NCBI GenBank assembly: GCA_037131655.1
Contig: JBAXQP010000046.1
Coordinates: 1 to 12,946 of the forward strand
From: a bacterium
GTDB lineage: Bacteria > Armatimonadota > Fimbriimonadia > Fimbriimonadales > JBAXQP01
Direction of reading: 5' to 3'
DNA length: 12,946 bases
Shown here: positions 6,151 to 12,946 of the stretch, piece after piece
Position numbering within the stretch: position 1 is the first letter of the stretch
Layout of the letters: each line of letters opens with the position of its first letter
Translations under genes and position numbers: made by a program
The notes under the pieces: model-generated
Told to the model about the DNA's origin: nothing
Databases searched by the model: none
What the model saw: only the letters and a program-made list of their open reading frames with translations

Positions 6151-7425
6151 CTACTTCAGATACATCTCGATAACCGGTACCTGCACATTCGGTCTGAGGG
6201 TGGGGAGACGGACTTCTAAAGTATTGCGAGGATTATCGCCTTTGCTTGGGTGCATACTGAGTTCGGATGCATCGTTGAGCAATTGGCAATAGGCCACCTT
6301 GTCGGCAAAACCGTCAAAAGCAATTTCGCCTATGGGCCAGCTATACATATGGACGTAGAGCCGTTTCTTGTCAGGGTTGTAGGTTAGACGGCAATCCTGG
6401 GGCTGCGGGAACTCATTGGGAGCTTCGGTGCAGCCGTAAATAGAACGACCGTGCAGCCTCATCCACTCGCCCATGCCCAGCAGACTCTCTTCTGCGCGTA
6501 CATCGAACTCGCCGCGAGCCGTTGGGCCTACGTTCAGCAGAAGGTTTCCGCCTCGGCTGACGGTGTCGATAAGCATTTTGACGAGTTGGTCAATGCTCTT
6601 CCAGCCAGTCTCATCGCGATGGTAGCCCCATGAGCCTGAGAAGGTTTGGCAAGTTTCCCACAAAACGCGTTTGCCGTTACGGGTTGGCCATTCGCGCTCC
6701 TGACTTTGCTCAGGGGTCACGAAATCATAGCCACCCTCGACGTCTTCGAGATTGAGGCGGTCGTTGATGATGATGTTGGGCTGGCACTTGCGGCACATGG
6801 CGATGAGCTTTTCGGATTGCCAATCATCGCGTCCCTTGCCGTCTTCGCCGGGATACGAGAAATCGAAGAAGAGATAGTCGATTTGACCATAATTGGTAAG
6901 AAGCTCTTCAACCTGGTTGTATAGGTACTGAGCATACTTTTTGACGTCGCGCTTAGGGTTGGTTTCGCGCAACTCCTGATTGGCGGTCATTGGGTGCAGA
7001 CTGTCGATGGGGAAATCAGGATGATGCCAGTCGATTAATGAATGATAGAACCCAACCTTAATCCCTTCGGCGCGGAATGCATCGACCATGGGGCGAATGA
7101 GATCCTTGCCGTAGGGGGTATTAGGGGCTTTATAGTCGGTGTACTTGGTGTCCCAAAGGCAGAAGCCTTCGTGGTGCTTGGTGGTGATGACAAAATACTT
7201 CATGCCTGCGGCTTTGGCATAACTCGCCCATTCCTCTGGGTCGTAGAGGTCAGGGTCGAACATATCAAAGTATTTCTGATAGTCCTCGTCCTTGATGCGC
7301 TCATTGGCCTTTAGCCATTCATGGCGGGCTCCCAGGGCATAAGTGCCCCAGTGAATGAACATGCCAAATCGGTCGTGGACAAACCACTTCCATTTATCGG
7401 GTACGAATACAGGATTGTTATCCAT
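6151..7425 (-). CDS. GH29 alpha-L-fucosidase, cytoplasmic
   Basis: The 424-residue protein belongs to glycoside hydrolase family 29, retaining exo-alpha-L-fucosidases. Recognisable blocks in order are RFGMFIHWGTYALGARHEW (19-37), TTKHHEGFCLWDTKYTDY (81-98), HSLIDWHHPD (128-137), the nucleophile strand YLFFDFSYPG with D188, and GNLLLNVGPTARGEF (293-307). A short beta domain ends the protein. The acid/base residue varies in this family and I do not assign it. No signal peptide is present, so it should act on imported oligosaccharides. GGAGG eight bases upstream supports the ATG. It is preceded at 17 bases by the remains of a second GH29 gene, and followed by the dehydrogenase and GH95 genes on the same strand. 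Having both GH29 and GH95 would cover alpha-1,3/1,4/1,6 and alpha-1,2 linkages. Confidence 0.95.
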   Translation of the reverse strand: MDNNPVFVPDKWKWFVHDRFGMFIHWGTYALGARHEWLKANERIKDEDYQKYFDMFDPDLYDPEEWASYAKAAGMKYFVITTKHHEGFCLWDTKYTDYKAPNTPYGKDLIRPMVDAFRAEGIKVGFYHSLIDWHHPDFPIDSLHPMTANQELRETNPKRDVKKYAQYLYNQVEELLTNYGQIDYLFFDFSYPGEDGKGRDDWQSEKLIAMCRKCQPNIIINDRLNLEDVEGGYDFVTPEQSQEREWPTRNGKRVLWETCQTFSGSWGYHRDETGWKSIDQLVKMLIDTVSRGGNLLLNVGPTARGEFDVRAEESLLGMGEWMRLHGRSIYGCTEAPNEFPQPQDCRLTYNPDKKRLYVHMYSWPIGEIAFDGFADKVAYCQLLNDASELSMHPSKGDNPRNTLEVRLPTLRPNVQVPVIEMYLK

Positions 7426-7442
7426 TTTGAATTCCTCCTAGA

Positions 7443-7675
7443 TTATTTCATGAAAAGTTCGATGACAGGGATCGTGACATCAGGTTTGATGGTGGGCAGC
7501 CCGCGAGCAAGGGTATTGGATTTCGCCAAACTCTTTCGGTATAACCGTCTATTCCATGCCGAGCGGCCATCGCATAGACGCCCCAATGCATAAACAGCCC
7601 AAACAGGTCGTGAAGGAACCATTTGAACTTATCCGGAACCTGAAACTCCTTTATGCCTAACTTTTGCGCACACAT
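7443..7675 (-). pseudogene. Internally deleted GH29 fucosidase remnant
   Basis: The first 41 codons from ATG 7675 encode a GH29 N-terminus: VPDKFKWFLHDLFGLFMHWG, then VYAMAARH, which matches the intact neighbour (VPDKWKWFVHDRFGMFIHWG, TYALGARH) at 20 of 28 residues. This frame then runs into unrelated sequence. A second frame, ending at a TAA at 7443-7445, encodes LPTIKPDVTIPVIELFMK, matching the neighbour's last residues LPTLRPNVQVPVIEMYLK. So both ends of a GH29 gene survive in two frames and about 360 codons of barrel, including the nucleophile, are gone. No good ribosome site precedes 7675. The divergence shows an old tandem paralogue that decayed, not a recent copy of the neighbour. A 75-residue product (7448-7675) could be made but would not be an enzyme. 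Confidence 0.85.
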
Positions 7676-7770
7676 TACCCGCGATTCTACCCGCGCAATC
7701 CGGCAAAGGTTAATGGTTGAAGAGGAAAAGCATTAGTAATTGCAGGGAAGGGTGTGCGAATCGAGAGCGA

Positions 7771-7816
7771 GAAAATCCCTGAGTCGGTGAGATACCGGCG
7801 CTATGGGCTACTCAGG
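7771..7816 (-). terminator. Weak candidate terminator of the AI-2E-family gene
   Basis: ACTCAGG (7810-7816) and CCTGAGT (7778-7784) form a perfect 7-bp stem that includes the stop codon region, with an inner CGGT/ACCG hairpin. On the - strand it is followed by GATTTTCTC, a short T tract. The 25-base interior makes it weaker than a standard terminator. Confidence 0.35.
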
Positions 7817-8926
7817 TTCTTCTTTGGTATCGCCAGAGATTACTTGGTCGGCTTTTTGTGAGACGTCAGTCTTATCTTTCGGCCCATTCTGAGAGGGGTG
7901 GAGTTCCTCGAAGATGGTTTTAATAACGGCTAAGGTAGGTACTGCGAGGAAAATACCGATTATGCCGAAAAATCCGCCCATTACCAATACAGTGAAAATC
8001 ACACTAACTGGATGAAGCTTCAATCCACTGCCATATACCAGTGGGACAATTAGGTTGTTTTCGATCTGTTGGATGACAACAAAGCCGATAATAATCCAAA
8101 GAGCCATAATGGGCTTGTCGGCCAGCATTACCAGAGTAGGTGGAACTGCCGATAAAATAGGGCCGATGGTTGGGACGATCTCAAGCAATCCAGCTAATAT
8201 AGCAAAGAGAAAAGAATAGGGCACATGCAAAATAAGTCCAAGCAAAATCCATGTGAGTAAAAAGATGGCTAGCATTCCCACGCCCAGGGATAAAGCCCAT
8301 TGACGCATCATAAAGCCTATCTTTTGAAGCAATTTTGTCGCAAAATCTCTGTGATCCGCTTTGACTATATTTAAAAGTCCTTCAACTATTGGCTTCGGGT
8401 TGGCGAGGATGTAAATCACGCTAATAAACAAGACAATTGCGCTTGCCACAAGACTAACAGCATTAAGCGTATAAGTGCCGATGCGGGAAAGGATTTGACC
8501 AGTACCTTGCGAAAGCATCTGGCTTATCCGGTTTGGATTGACAGAAGGAATCTGCGCGCCAATTTTCCCTCCTTTAGCTGTAAGCCATCCTTGTACATTA
8601 TTTAGATAAGTAGGGAGATGGCTAAATAGATCTCTTGTTTGGCTAGCGGCTAAAGGAAAAACCAACCAGATACCAACGCCGATAGTGATTAACATCAGCA
8701 GTGCCATGACCCCAACGGATAATGGTCTGGGTATCTTATGGCGTTCCAACCAACCAACACAGGGATTCAGCACAATCACGATCAAGGCCACCAAGCTGAA
8801 CAGGATCACGATCCCTATGATAGCGGCAATAAAGCGAAGTATGAGAAAGACCAATGCAGTAAAAAGCACCCCAAACACGATGAGTCCACGGATATCCCCA
8901 ACCGTTAAGACCTGCTTATTAGTCAC
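7808..8926 (-). CDS. AI-2E family transporter-like membrane protein
   Basis: The product has 372 residues and starts with GTG at 8924-8926, five bases after AGGAGGG (an overlapping ATG at 8926-8928 is followed at once by a stop). About eight hydrophobic segments lie near 13-31, 34-55, 71-91, 155-175, 210-233, 238-265, 272-288 and 303-340, with a soluble loop at roughly 95-150. The family signature is in the second half: EIVPTIGPILSAVPP (249-263), QQIENNLIVPLVYGSGLKLH (286-305) and GGFFGIIGIFLAVP (317-330). The charged tail (340-372) is cytoplasmic and low-complexity. Members include the E. coli TqsA AI-2 exporter and sodium/proton antiporters, so the substrate is open. The gene has its own promoter with an overlapping palindrome and is separate from the genes around it. 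Confidence 0.9.
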   Translation of the reverse strand: MTNKQVLTVGDIRGLIVFGVLFTALVFLILRFIAAIIGIVILFSLVALIVIVLNPCVGWLERHKIPRPLSVGVMALLMLITIGVGIWLVFPLAASQTRDLFSHLPTYLNNVQGWLTAKGGKIGAQIPSVNPNRISQMLSQGTGQILSRIGTYTLNAVSLVASAIVLFISVIYILANPKPIVEGLLNIVKADHRDFATKLLQKIGFMMRQWALSLGVGMLAIFLLTWILLGLILHVPYSFLFAILAGLLEIVPTIGPILSAVPPTLVMLADKPIMALWIIIGFVVIQQIENNLIVPLVYGSGLKLHPVSVIFTVLVMGGFFGIIGIFLAVPTLAVIKTIFEELHPSQNGPKDKTDVSQKADQVISGDTKEEPE

Positions 8927-8947
8927 ATCAACCCTCCTAATTTAAAC

Positions 8948-8966
8948 GTATGATATTTTATCATAC
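8948..8966. promoter_or_regulatory. Operator-like palindrome over the -10 box
   Basis: GTATGATA (8948-8955) and TATCATAC (8959-8966) are a perfect 8-bp inverted repeat around three bases. It covers the -10 element and part of the spacer of the promoter, the usual position for a repressor site. With a 3-base loop and A-T pairs, a dimeric protein site is more likely than an RNA hairpin. No regulator gene is in the window. Confidence 0.5.
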
Positions 8967-8978
8967 CAACCCGTTCAA
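8950..8978 (-). promoter_or_regulatory. Promoter of the AI-2E-family gene
   Basis: On the - strand TTGAAC (8973-8978) and TATCAT (8950-8955) are separated by exactly 17 bases, a good sigma-70-type pair. Transcription would begin near 8943, leaving a leader of about 17 bases that carries the AGGAGGG at 8932-8938. Confidence 0.6.
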
Positions 8979-8997
8979 TCGAAGCCCCCGTTCAATC
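8970..8997. repeat. Direct repeat of CCCGTTCAATC
   Basis: The 11-base unit occurs at 8970-8980 and again at 8987-8997, a spacing of 17 bases. The first copy contains the -35 hexamer of the promoter (as TTGAAC on the - strand). The second could be a second -35 or an activator half-site. Confidence 0.5.
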
Positions 8998-9038
8998 ACT
9001 ATCTCAACGAACTGACAAAAAGATAAAAAGACGACTTC

Positions 9039-10352
9039 TTATTTTGTTGTGGTTTCTACGTTTGGTTGGGCAGCGGGAGGAGCTGCAGGGTGGGGAGTCG
9101 GTGTGCCGTTCACCAATATCTTGCGCTCCACTTCATAGGTCTTAATTTCATTACCAACGAATAGAGATACTCTGACCTTTTCACCCGGTTTGCCTTTTAA
9201 GGCATCCTGACATCTTTTATAGGTAGCCGGTTGAATGAGAGTGCCGTTGATAGCTGCGATCATATCCCCTCTTTTAAGCCCAGCCTTTTCCGCAGGAGAG
9301 CCTTTGATAACAAAGAAGATAAGGAGGCGGTTTGTAATCTGATCAAAATCGGTGAGTACCCCTATCTCACCTTCTTTTGGGATATAGTCCTCTGTCTGCC
9401 ACCTTTCAAGGAAAACATAACGTCCTCGAAAATCGATCCAAGTATTATAATTCTCCCAGAATTTTGTCCCAATAAGGCCATCCTTTTCTTGGCTTGAGCT
9501 GATAGCCCCTTGGATTGAAGCAGTGGCATCATCGATGTGGATAGGCCCTATTCCTATATCATGGATATAGCATTCATAGGTGTCGTGGGTGCCACTGACA
9601 TCCCTGGCGCCATGAACGAATTCAGGTTTATTAGGGTATATCCCCCACCTTTCGGCTGCGTGTCGGAAGATAACGAATGCCTGGCCAATACACCCGGTGT
9701 CGAGTACCATTTTGCCCGGCTTTCCTCCTATAGATACAGGTAAATAAATCGCGAAAGTACCGCTGGTTGGGTCGATAGGAATGAGCCACGAACTTTTACC
9801 GTCGGCTTTCATTTTGGTGAGGTCTTTCATCTCTCGAGGATAGAAGCGCATCTTCTTTTCCTTCATATTGATTTCGAGAACGTATTCCCACCAAGATTGA
9901 AGGCCGATAATCCCATCAATTGGTTCTTTATGCGTACCGGAACCCCAATCGAGCTGTGTTGCCATTACATCTACAGACTTCGTCACATCAAGCTCGCCGA
10001 TTTGCAGCTTATTAACTTTATAGGTTTTATTGACAACAACACCGGTTGGGCTTATTCCCATGCTCTCGCCTTTTGGATCGCCGACATCGAATTCCGAACT
10101 GATAGCAAGGGCGCTGCCCCAACCAGTGTCGAACATGAAGTTACCCGTCCGTTTTCCGTTCACCAGCGCTTTAATAATAATCATATCATCCCTAAATACA
10201 AACGGGATCTCAATGACCTTCTGAAGCGGCTTGGTTGTCGTTTTTGGGACGACTTTTGAGGCAGGAGCACGCACATGCTGTGGCGATACGGCAGCGCCCC
10301 ATGCGCTCAGAGCCATTAGCATCACGGTTATCCAAACAGTGGCCCTTTTCAT
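9039..10352 (-). CDS. Exported two-lobed retropepsin-like aspartyl protease with PDZ domain
   Basis: The product has 437 residues. Residues 1-20 are a signal peptide (RATVWITVMLMALSAWGA) followed by a Lys/Thr/Pro-rich linker. Two aspartyl-protease-like lobes follow: FMFDTGWGSALAIS (D75-T-G77) with IDGIIGLQSW (145-154), then MVLDTGCIGQAFV (D218-T-G220) with KDGLIGTKFW (290-299). The paired DTG and hydrophobic-Gly motifs are those of the bacterial Asp_protease_2 class, duplicated so one chain could supply both active-site aspartates. Residues 329-413 are a PDZ domain (SPAEKAGLKRGDMIAAINGT) and the C-terminus is Pro/Ala-rich. It should act in the periplasm or outside, perhaps on peptides held by the PDZ domain. 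AAGGAG lies 11 bases before the ATG, and the gene begins 29 bases after the SorE-like stop, so it is probably in that operon, although the function looks unrelated. Confidence 0.85.
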   Translation of the reverse strand: MKRATVWITVMLMALSAWGAAVSPQHVRAPASKVVPKTTTKPLQKVIEIPFVFRDDMIIIKALVNGKRTGNFMFDTGWGSALAISSEFDVGDPKGESMGISPTGVVVNKTYKVNKLQIGELDVTKSVDVMATQLDWGSGTHKEPIDGIIGLQSWWEYVLEINMKEKKMRFYPREMKDLTKMKADGKSSWLIPIDPTSGTFAIYLPVSIGGKPGKMVLDTGCIGQAFVIFRHAAERWGIYPNKPEFVHGARDVSGTHDTYECYIHDIGIGPIHIDDATASIQGAISSSQEKDGLIGTKFWENYNTWIDFRGRYVFLERWQTEDYIPKEGEIGVLTDFDQITNRLLIFFVIKGSPAEKAGLKRGDMIAAINGTLIQPATYKRCQDALKGKPGEKVRVSLFVGNEIKTYEVERKILVNGTPTPHPAAPPAAQPNVETTTK

Positions 10353-10381
10353 TATGCGATTTTCTCCTTGAATGTTAACCC

Positions 10382-12073
10382 CTACGTATCACGCGCAACC
10401 CGGAGTAACTCCTGCTCTGCATCATTTGTCCAGAAACGGCCTTGTTCTAGCTTGGTATAGACCGTAGGGTATCTGCCTTTTAGTTCATCCAAATCCATCA
10501 GTGGTAGCTCAACAAAGTGAGGTAGGATGACGATCTTGCCGGGGAATCGCCCTTTAATCACCGCTTCCATCCCCTCTTTAACTGCATTCATTCCGCCGAT
10601 AGCAGCCAGTGATGCTCTGGTTTGAAGCTGGCCCTCTTCCATCAGGTCAAGCGCGCTCTTCATATCATCCATACTCGAACCACTCGACCCATAATATTGG
10701 ACGCCTTTTGTGACGACAGGAGTCAACTCAAAGTTAGCGATAGTGCCGCGTGCAGCGCCTGCAAATATATTCATCGCTCCGTTTGGTCCAACCCACTTTG
10801 AGCCATGCTCGATTACAGGCACCACAGGCACCATGCAGACGACATCATCGAAACCATCACCCGATAGCTCTTTCAACTTCGCGTCGAATTCATCAGGAGT
10901 CATTTCTTTTGGATTAATAGTTACGAACTTAATGCCGCGACTTTCAGCCAACGCGCCATAACGTTCTCGGCAAGTTTCTAACCGTTCGCCATCCACGTCC
11001 GTAGCGACCACAAGTTTAGGCGGATTGGGAAGTTGGACCGCTCGTTGAACGTGCATTTGTCCCATTGGCCCGCCAGCGCCGATGAACCAGGCCTTGCCGC
11101 CGGCTATAAGCTCGGCAGTTCGTTTGGCTTCATAGGTTTTTGCCATATCGGTTCCGGTCGTGCCGACAATCTGCCAGTTGTCATAGTGAATACGGCCAAC
11201 ATCGGTTTTGATGGGGCGATCGAACGGAGTAGTTCGAGAGATGCTGCACACACCGCTATAGGCGAGTTGCAGGATTGCCGCTTCGATCACATCGGTAGGC
11301 ACTTCGCCAATTAACAAGATATCATCAAATCCCATGCCATCAGTGTAATCTGCCCTAATTTGGTCCCAATCGAGAGCGCCTTCAAAATCAACTATTTCGG
11401 TCTCAGGCAGTTGGTCTTCCACATCACCCGAGAGGCCTAGTGTGAGAATTTGGCTTGGAATACCGGCTTTGAATAGCTCGGCTATATCTGCCTTGCCGCT
11501 TGCCTGAATGATGAGCATCTTGCCTTTGTCTTTGATGTTATGGCGGTAATTAATGTTATAAGCAGCAACAACGCAGGCCCAAGGCTCGACGAGAGAAGCT
11601 TCAACAACGCCCGTATCCGTCTTGATAGGCAGCAGGTAGGTTCCAGCATCGCCATCGATCATTTCTGTTGGAAGAACCTGATATTGAGCCAATCCGCCTT
11701 TGAACACATAGCCGAACGCCATGGATTTACCATTGAAGAATACGTCTGCCTGGACGATGTAGCGGACTCCTTCTTTAAAACGTTCTTTTATCGCATCGCC
11801 GACTTTAACAATGGTACAAGTCGCTTCATGCCCAAGAACCACTGGATCGGTCTTAAGATTTCTGCCCGTCAGCTTAGGGTGATTGTCGCCTAAGTTAATG
11901 ACCTTGGTATCGCTGAAGCATAAGCCGCAAGCTTCGATGCGGACTAATAGCTCATTGTGACCGACTTCCGGCATAGGAACCACAGATGGTTTGCCTTCAT
12001 CGCCCAAGTTATCGAGGCCTGCGCCATATAAATGCCATTCTAAATTATTCTTTGGTAAAGTTTCTACTTCCAT
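10382..12073 (-). CDS. SorE-like medium-chain dehydrogenase with an extra degenerate Rossmann unit
   Basis: The protein is 563 residues, against about 350-410 for relatives. Residues 1-180 are a GroES-like domain with probable catalytic zinc ligands C49 (EACGLCFSD), H82-E83 (GHEATC) and E163 (LVEPWACV). The four-Cys structural zinc lobe is absent, as in L-sorbose-1-phosphate reductase, which this half resembles. Residues 184-325 resemble a nucleotide-binding domain without the glycine motif (LIIQASGKADI) but with its closing strand (HYDNWQIVGTTGT). Residues 327-520 are a complete second one: FIGAGGPMGQM, acidic D359, GFDDVVCMVPVVPVIEHG, FAGAARGT and VQYYGSSGSSMDD. The C-terminal 40 residues are extra. 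The intact unit should bind NAD(H). Its ATG overlaps the aldolase stop by one base (TAATG), with GGAAGGAA upstream. A phosphorylated ketose or polyol is a plausible substrate. The family is sure; the substrate is not. Confidence 0.85.
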   Translation of the reverse strand: MEVETLPKNNLEWHLYGAGLDNLGDEGKPSVVPMPEVGHNELLVRIEACGLCFSDTKVINLGDNHPKLTGRNLKTDPVVLGHEATCTIVKVGDAIKERFKEGVRYIVQADVFFNGKSMAFGYVFKGGLAQYQVLPTEMIDGDAGTYLLPIKTDTGVVEASLVEPWACVVAAYNINYRHNIKDKGKMLIIQASGKADIAELFKAGIPSQILTLGLSGDVEDQLPETEIVDFEGALDWDQIRADYTDGMGFDDILLIGEVPTDVIEAAILQLAYSGVCSISRTTPFDRPIKTDVGRIHYDNWQIVGTTGTDMAKTYEAKRTAELIAGGKAWFIGAGGPMGQMHVQRAVQLPNPPKLVVATDVDGERLETCRERYGALAESRGIKFVTINPKEMTPDEFDAKLKELSGDGFDDVVCMVPVVPVIEHGSKWVGPNGAMNIFAGAARGTIANFELTPVVTKGVQYYGSSGSSMDDMKSALDLMEEGQLQTRASLAAIGGMNAVKEGMEAVIKGRFPGKIVILPHFVELPLMDLDELKGRYPTVYTKLEQGRFWTNDAEQELLRVARDT

Positions 12074-12849
12074 TATTTTTCCTTCCTAGACAAGCCATCA
12101 ATCAACTTTTGACGATAATGTTCGTCAGGGCGGTCTTGAATCCTTTGTGCAATTTCATGACTAAAAGCATGAACGCCGCCCATTTGCATTGCGCCCAATA
12201 AAATTCGGGCAGTCTTCACAGCCATCGATGTCGTTGCTTCAACCGCTTTAGCGGTCTCACCGAAGGATATAATGCCGTGGTTCTGCATAAGGATCATGCG
12301 AGGGAGTACCCCATAAGTGTGCACATATTCTTCAACTTTTTCGCGAAGTTTTTTGGAAAGCGCATTGCCCGGATCGGTAAATTCAATCATGCAAGGCGCA
12401 ATTCCGCAGTTTACGATTTGATCGGGGAACATCGGTTGTTCCATCGCCCGCCAATTAATTGAGCACAAAATTTTGTTGACAGCTGTCGCGTGAGTATGAG
12501 CAACAAAATTAATCCCAGGCAGGGTTAGCAAATACGAATGGAAGAAGGTTTCAACTGAGGGTAAAAGATTAGTGCTTTGATCGCAGCGGCAGCCCAAAAG
12601 GGTTTCTTTGACCTGCTCATCATTCAAATTAGGTTGGTCGAGGGTTGGGATGATGCGGTCGAAGCGGCATTTCACAAACCCGTCTGCCTGTATTCCATTA
12701 AGCTGAAACCCGCTGGCCTTGATGCAGAATTCCTGATCATTAAGTTTCGCAGAGGTATTTCCCTCGCCCAAAATTACTAAATCCATATCCGGATGAGCCA
12801 TCCGATTCGACATCATAATAAGTTGGTCAAGCATAGCATTATCGTCCAT
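12073..12849 (-). CDS. Class II (zinc) aldolase, FucA/RhaD-type
   Basis: The product is 258 residues of the class II aldolase/adducin family. It has the phosphate-binding loop ILGEGNTSAKL (26-36) and KASG (44-47), PSVETFFHS (97-105) whose E100 corresponds to the acid/base Glu73 of E. coli FucA, and zinc ligands H118 and H120 (AHTHATAVNK) and H191 (MQNHGII). The GEGNTS loop is closer to the aldolase half of RhaD/YuxG-type proteins than to FucA. Such enzymes cleave fuculose- or rhamnulose-1-phosphate to DHAP and L-lactaldehyde; a related decarboxylating or epimerase role cannot be excluded. AAAGGA lies five bases before the ATG, and a promoter-like pair lies further up, so this is probably the first gene of the operon aldolase, SorE-like dehydrogenase, aspartyl protease. 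The link to fucose fits the two fucosidases in the window, but no isomerase or kinase is present. Confidence 0.85.
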   Translation of the reverse strand: MDDNAMLDQLIMMSNRMAHPDMDLVILGEGNTSAKLNDQEFCIKASGFQLNGIQADGFVKCRFDRIIPTLDQPNLNDEQVKETLLGCRCDQSTNLLPSVETFFHSYLLTLPGINFVAHTHATAVNKILCSINWRAMEQPMFPDQIVNCGIAPCMIEFTDPGNALSKKLREKVEEYVHTYGVLPRMILMQNHGIISFGETAKAVEATTSMAVKTARILLGAMQMGGVHAFSHEIAQRIQDRPDEHYRQKLIDGLSRKEK

Positions 12850-12881
12850 AATATTCCTTTCAATTTCGTTGTATTACCCAT

Positions 12882-12911
12882 ATTATGCAATAAGCAGAGC
12901 TATAGGTTCAA
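12882..12911 (-). promoter_or_regulatory. Candidate promoter of the aldolase operon
   Basis: On the - strand TTGAAC (12906-12911) and CATAAT (12882-12887) lie 18 bases apart. Transcription would begin near 12875, about 26 bases before the aldolase ATG. The same -35 hexamer is used in the AI-2E-family promoter. The remaining bases up to 12946 show no gene. Confidence 0.45.
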
Positions 12912-12946
12912 CAGGTAGAAGGAGAAAGGCCGAATTCCAAAAATCT

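Noticed and set aside
6646..6924. Long open frames on the + strand opposite the GH29, GH95 and other - strand genes
   Set aside because: They lie wholly within well-supported genes on the other strand, lack ribosome sites and show no recognisable motif.
7448..7675. A genuine 75-residue small protein
   Set aside because: Its first half is a GH29 N-terminus and the rest is out-of-frame relic sequence; no ribosome site supports it.
7808..8926. AI-2 quorum-signal exporter as a firm function
   Set aside because: The family name covers proteins with different substrates, including sodium/proton antiporters; nothing here selects AI-2.

Overview
The window looks like a chromosomal stretch of a non-model bacterium, most likely Armatimonadota, with Planctomycetota-type lineages as the alternative. 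This is inference from protein style. There are secreted proteins with dockerin-like EF-hand repeats at the C-terminus, one preceded by a small beta domain of a kind I associate with Armatimonadota. There is also a PEP-CTERM (exosortase-sorted) protein and a carbohydrate locus with two cytoplasmic alpha-L-fucosidase families. The standard code with ATG or GTG starts and clear Shine-Dalgarno sites fits throughout.

Left part (1-2660, + strand): surface or secreted proteins. The window opens inside a gene that ends in a dockerin-like repeat (1-90), closed by a strong terminator. Two paralogous exported proteins follow, at 439-1467 and 1941-2582. They share one unrecognised domain of about 160 residues but have different C-termini: a beta domain plus two dockerin-like repeats in the first, and a PEP-CTERM sorting tail in the second. 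The 473-base gap between them holds small inverted repeats and a start-less open frame that may be a gene relic.

Middle part (2722-7675, - strand): a fucoside-utilisation cluster. In transcription order it has a broken GH29 fucosidase remnant, an intact GH29 alpha-L-fucosidase, a zinc-dependent medium-chain dehydrogenase, and a GH95 alpha-L-fucosidase two bases downstream of it. The dehydrogenase is separated from GH29 by an unusual 98-base imperfect inverted repeat built from GGTGATA-like units. None of the enzymes has a signal peptide, so imported fucosylated oligosaccharides would be cut in the cytoplasm and the released sugar perhaps oxidised.

Right part (7808-12849, - strand): an AI-2E-family membrane protein with its own promoter, which overlaps a perfect palindrome. 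Upstream of it lies a probable three-gene operon: a class II aldolase of the FucA/RhaD type, a SorE-like dehydrogenase with an extra degenerate Rossmann unit (start overlapping the aldolase stop), and an exported two-lobed aspartyl-protease-like protein with a PDZ domain.

The aldolase and SorE-like pair could process phosphorylated deoxysugars or ketoses downstream of the fucosidases, but no isomerase, kinase or transporter gene is visible to complete a pathway. The observations most worth following up are the tandem-Rossmann dehydrogenase, the anchor-swapped secreted paralogues, the internally deleted GH29 copy and the operator-like palindrome before the AI-2E-family gene.
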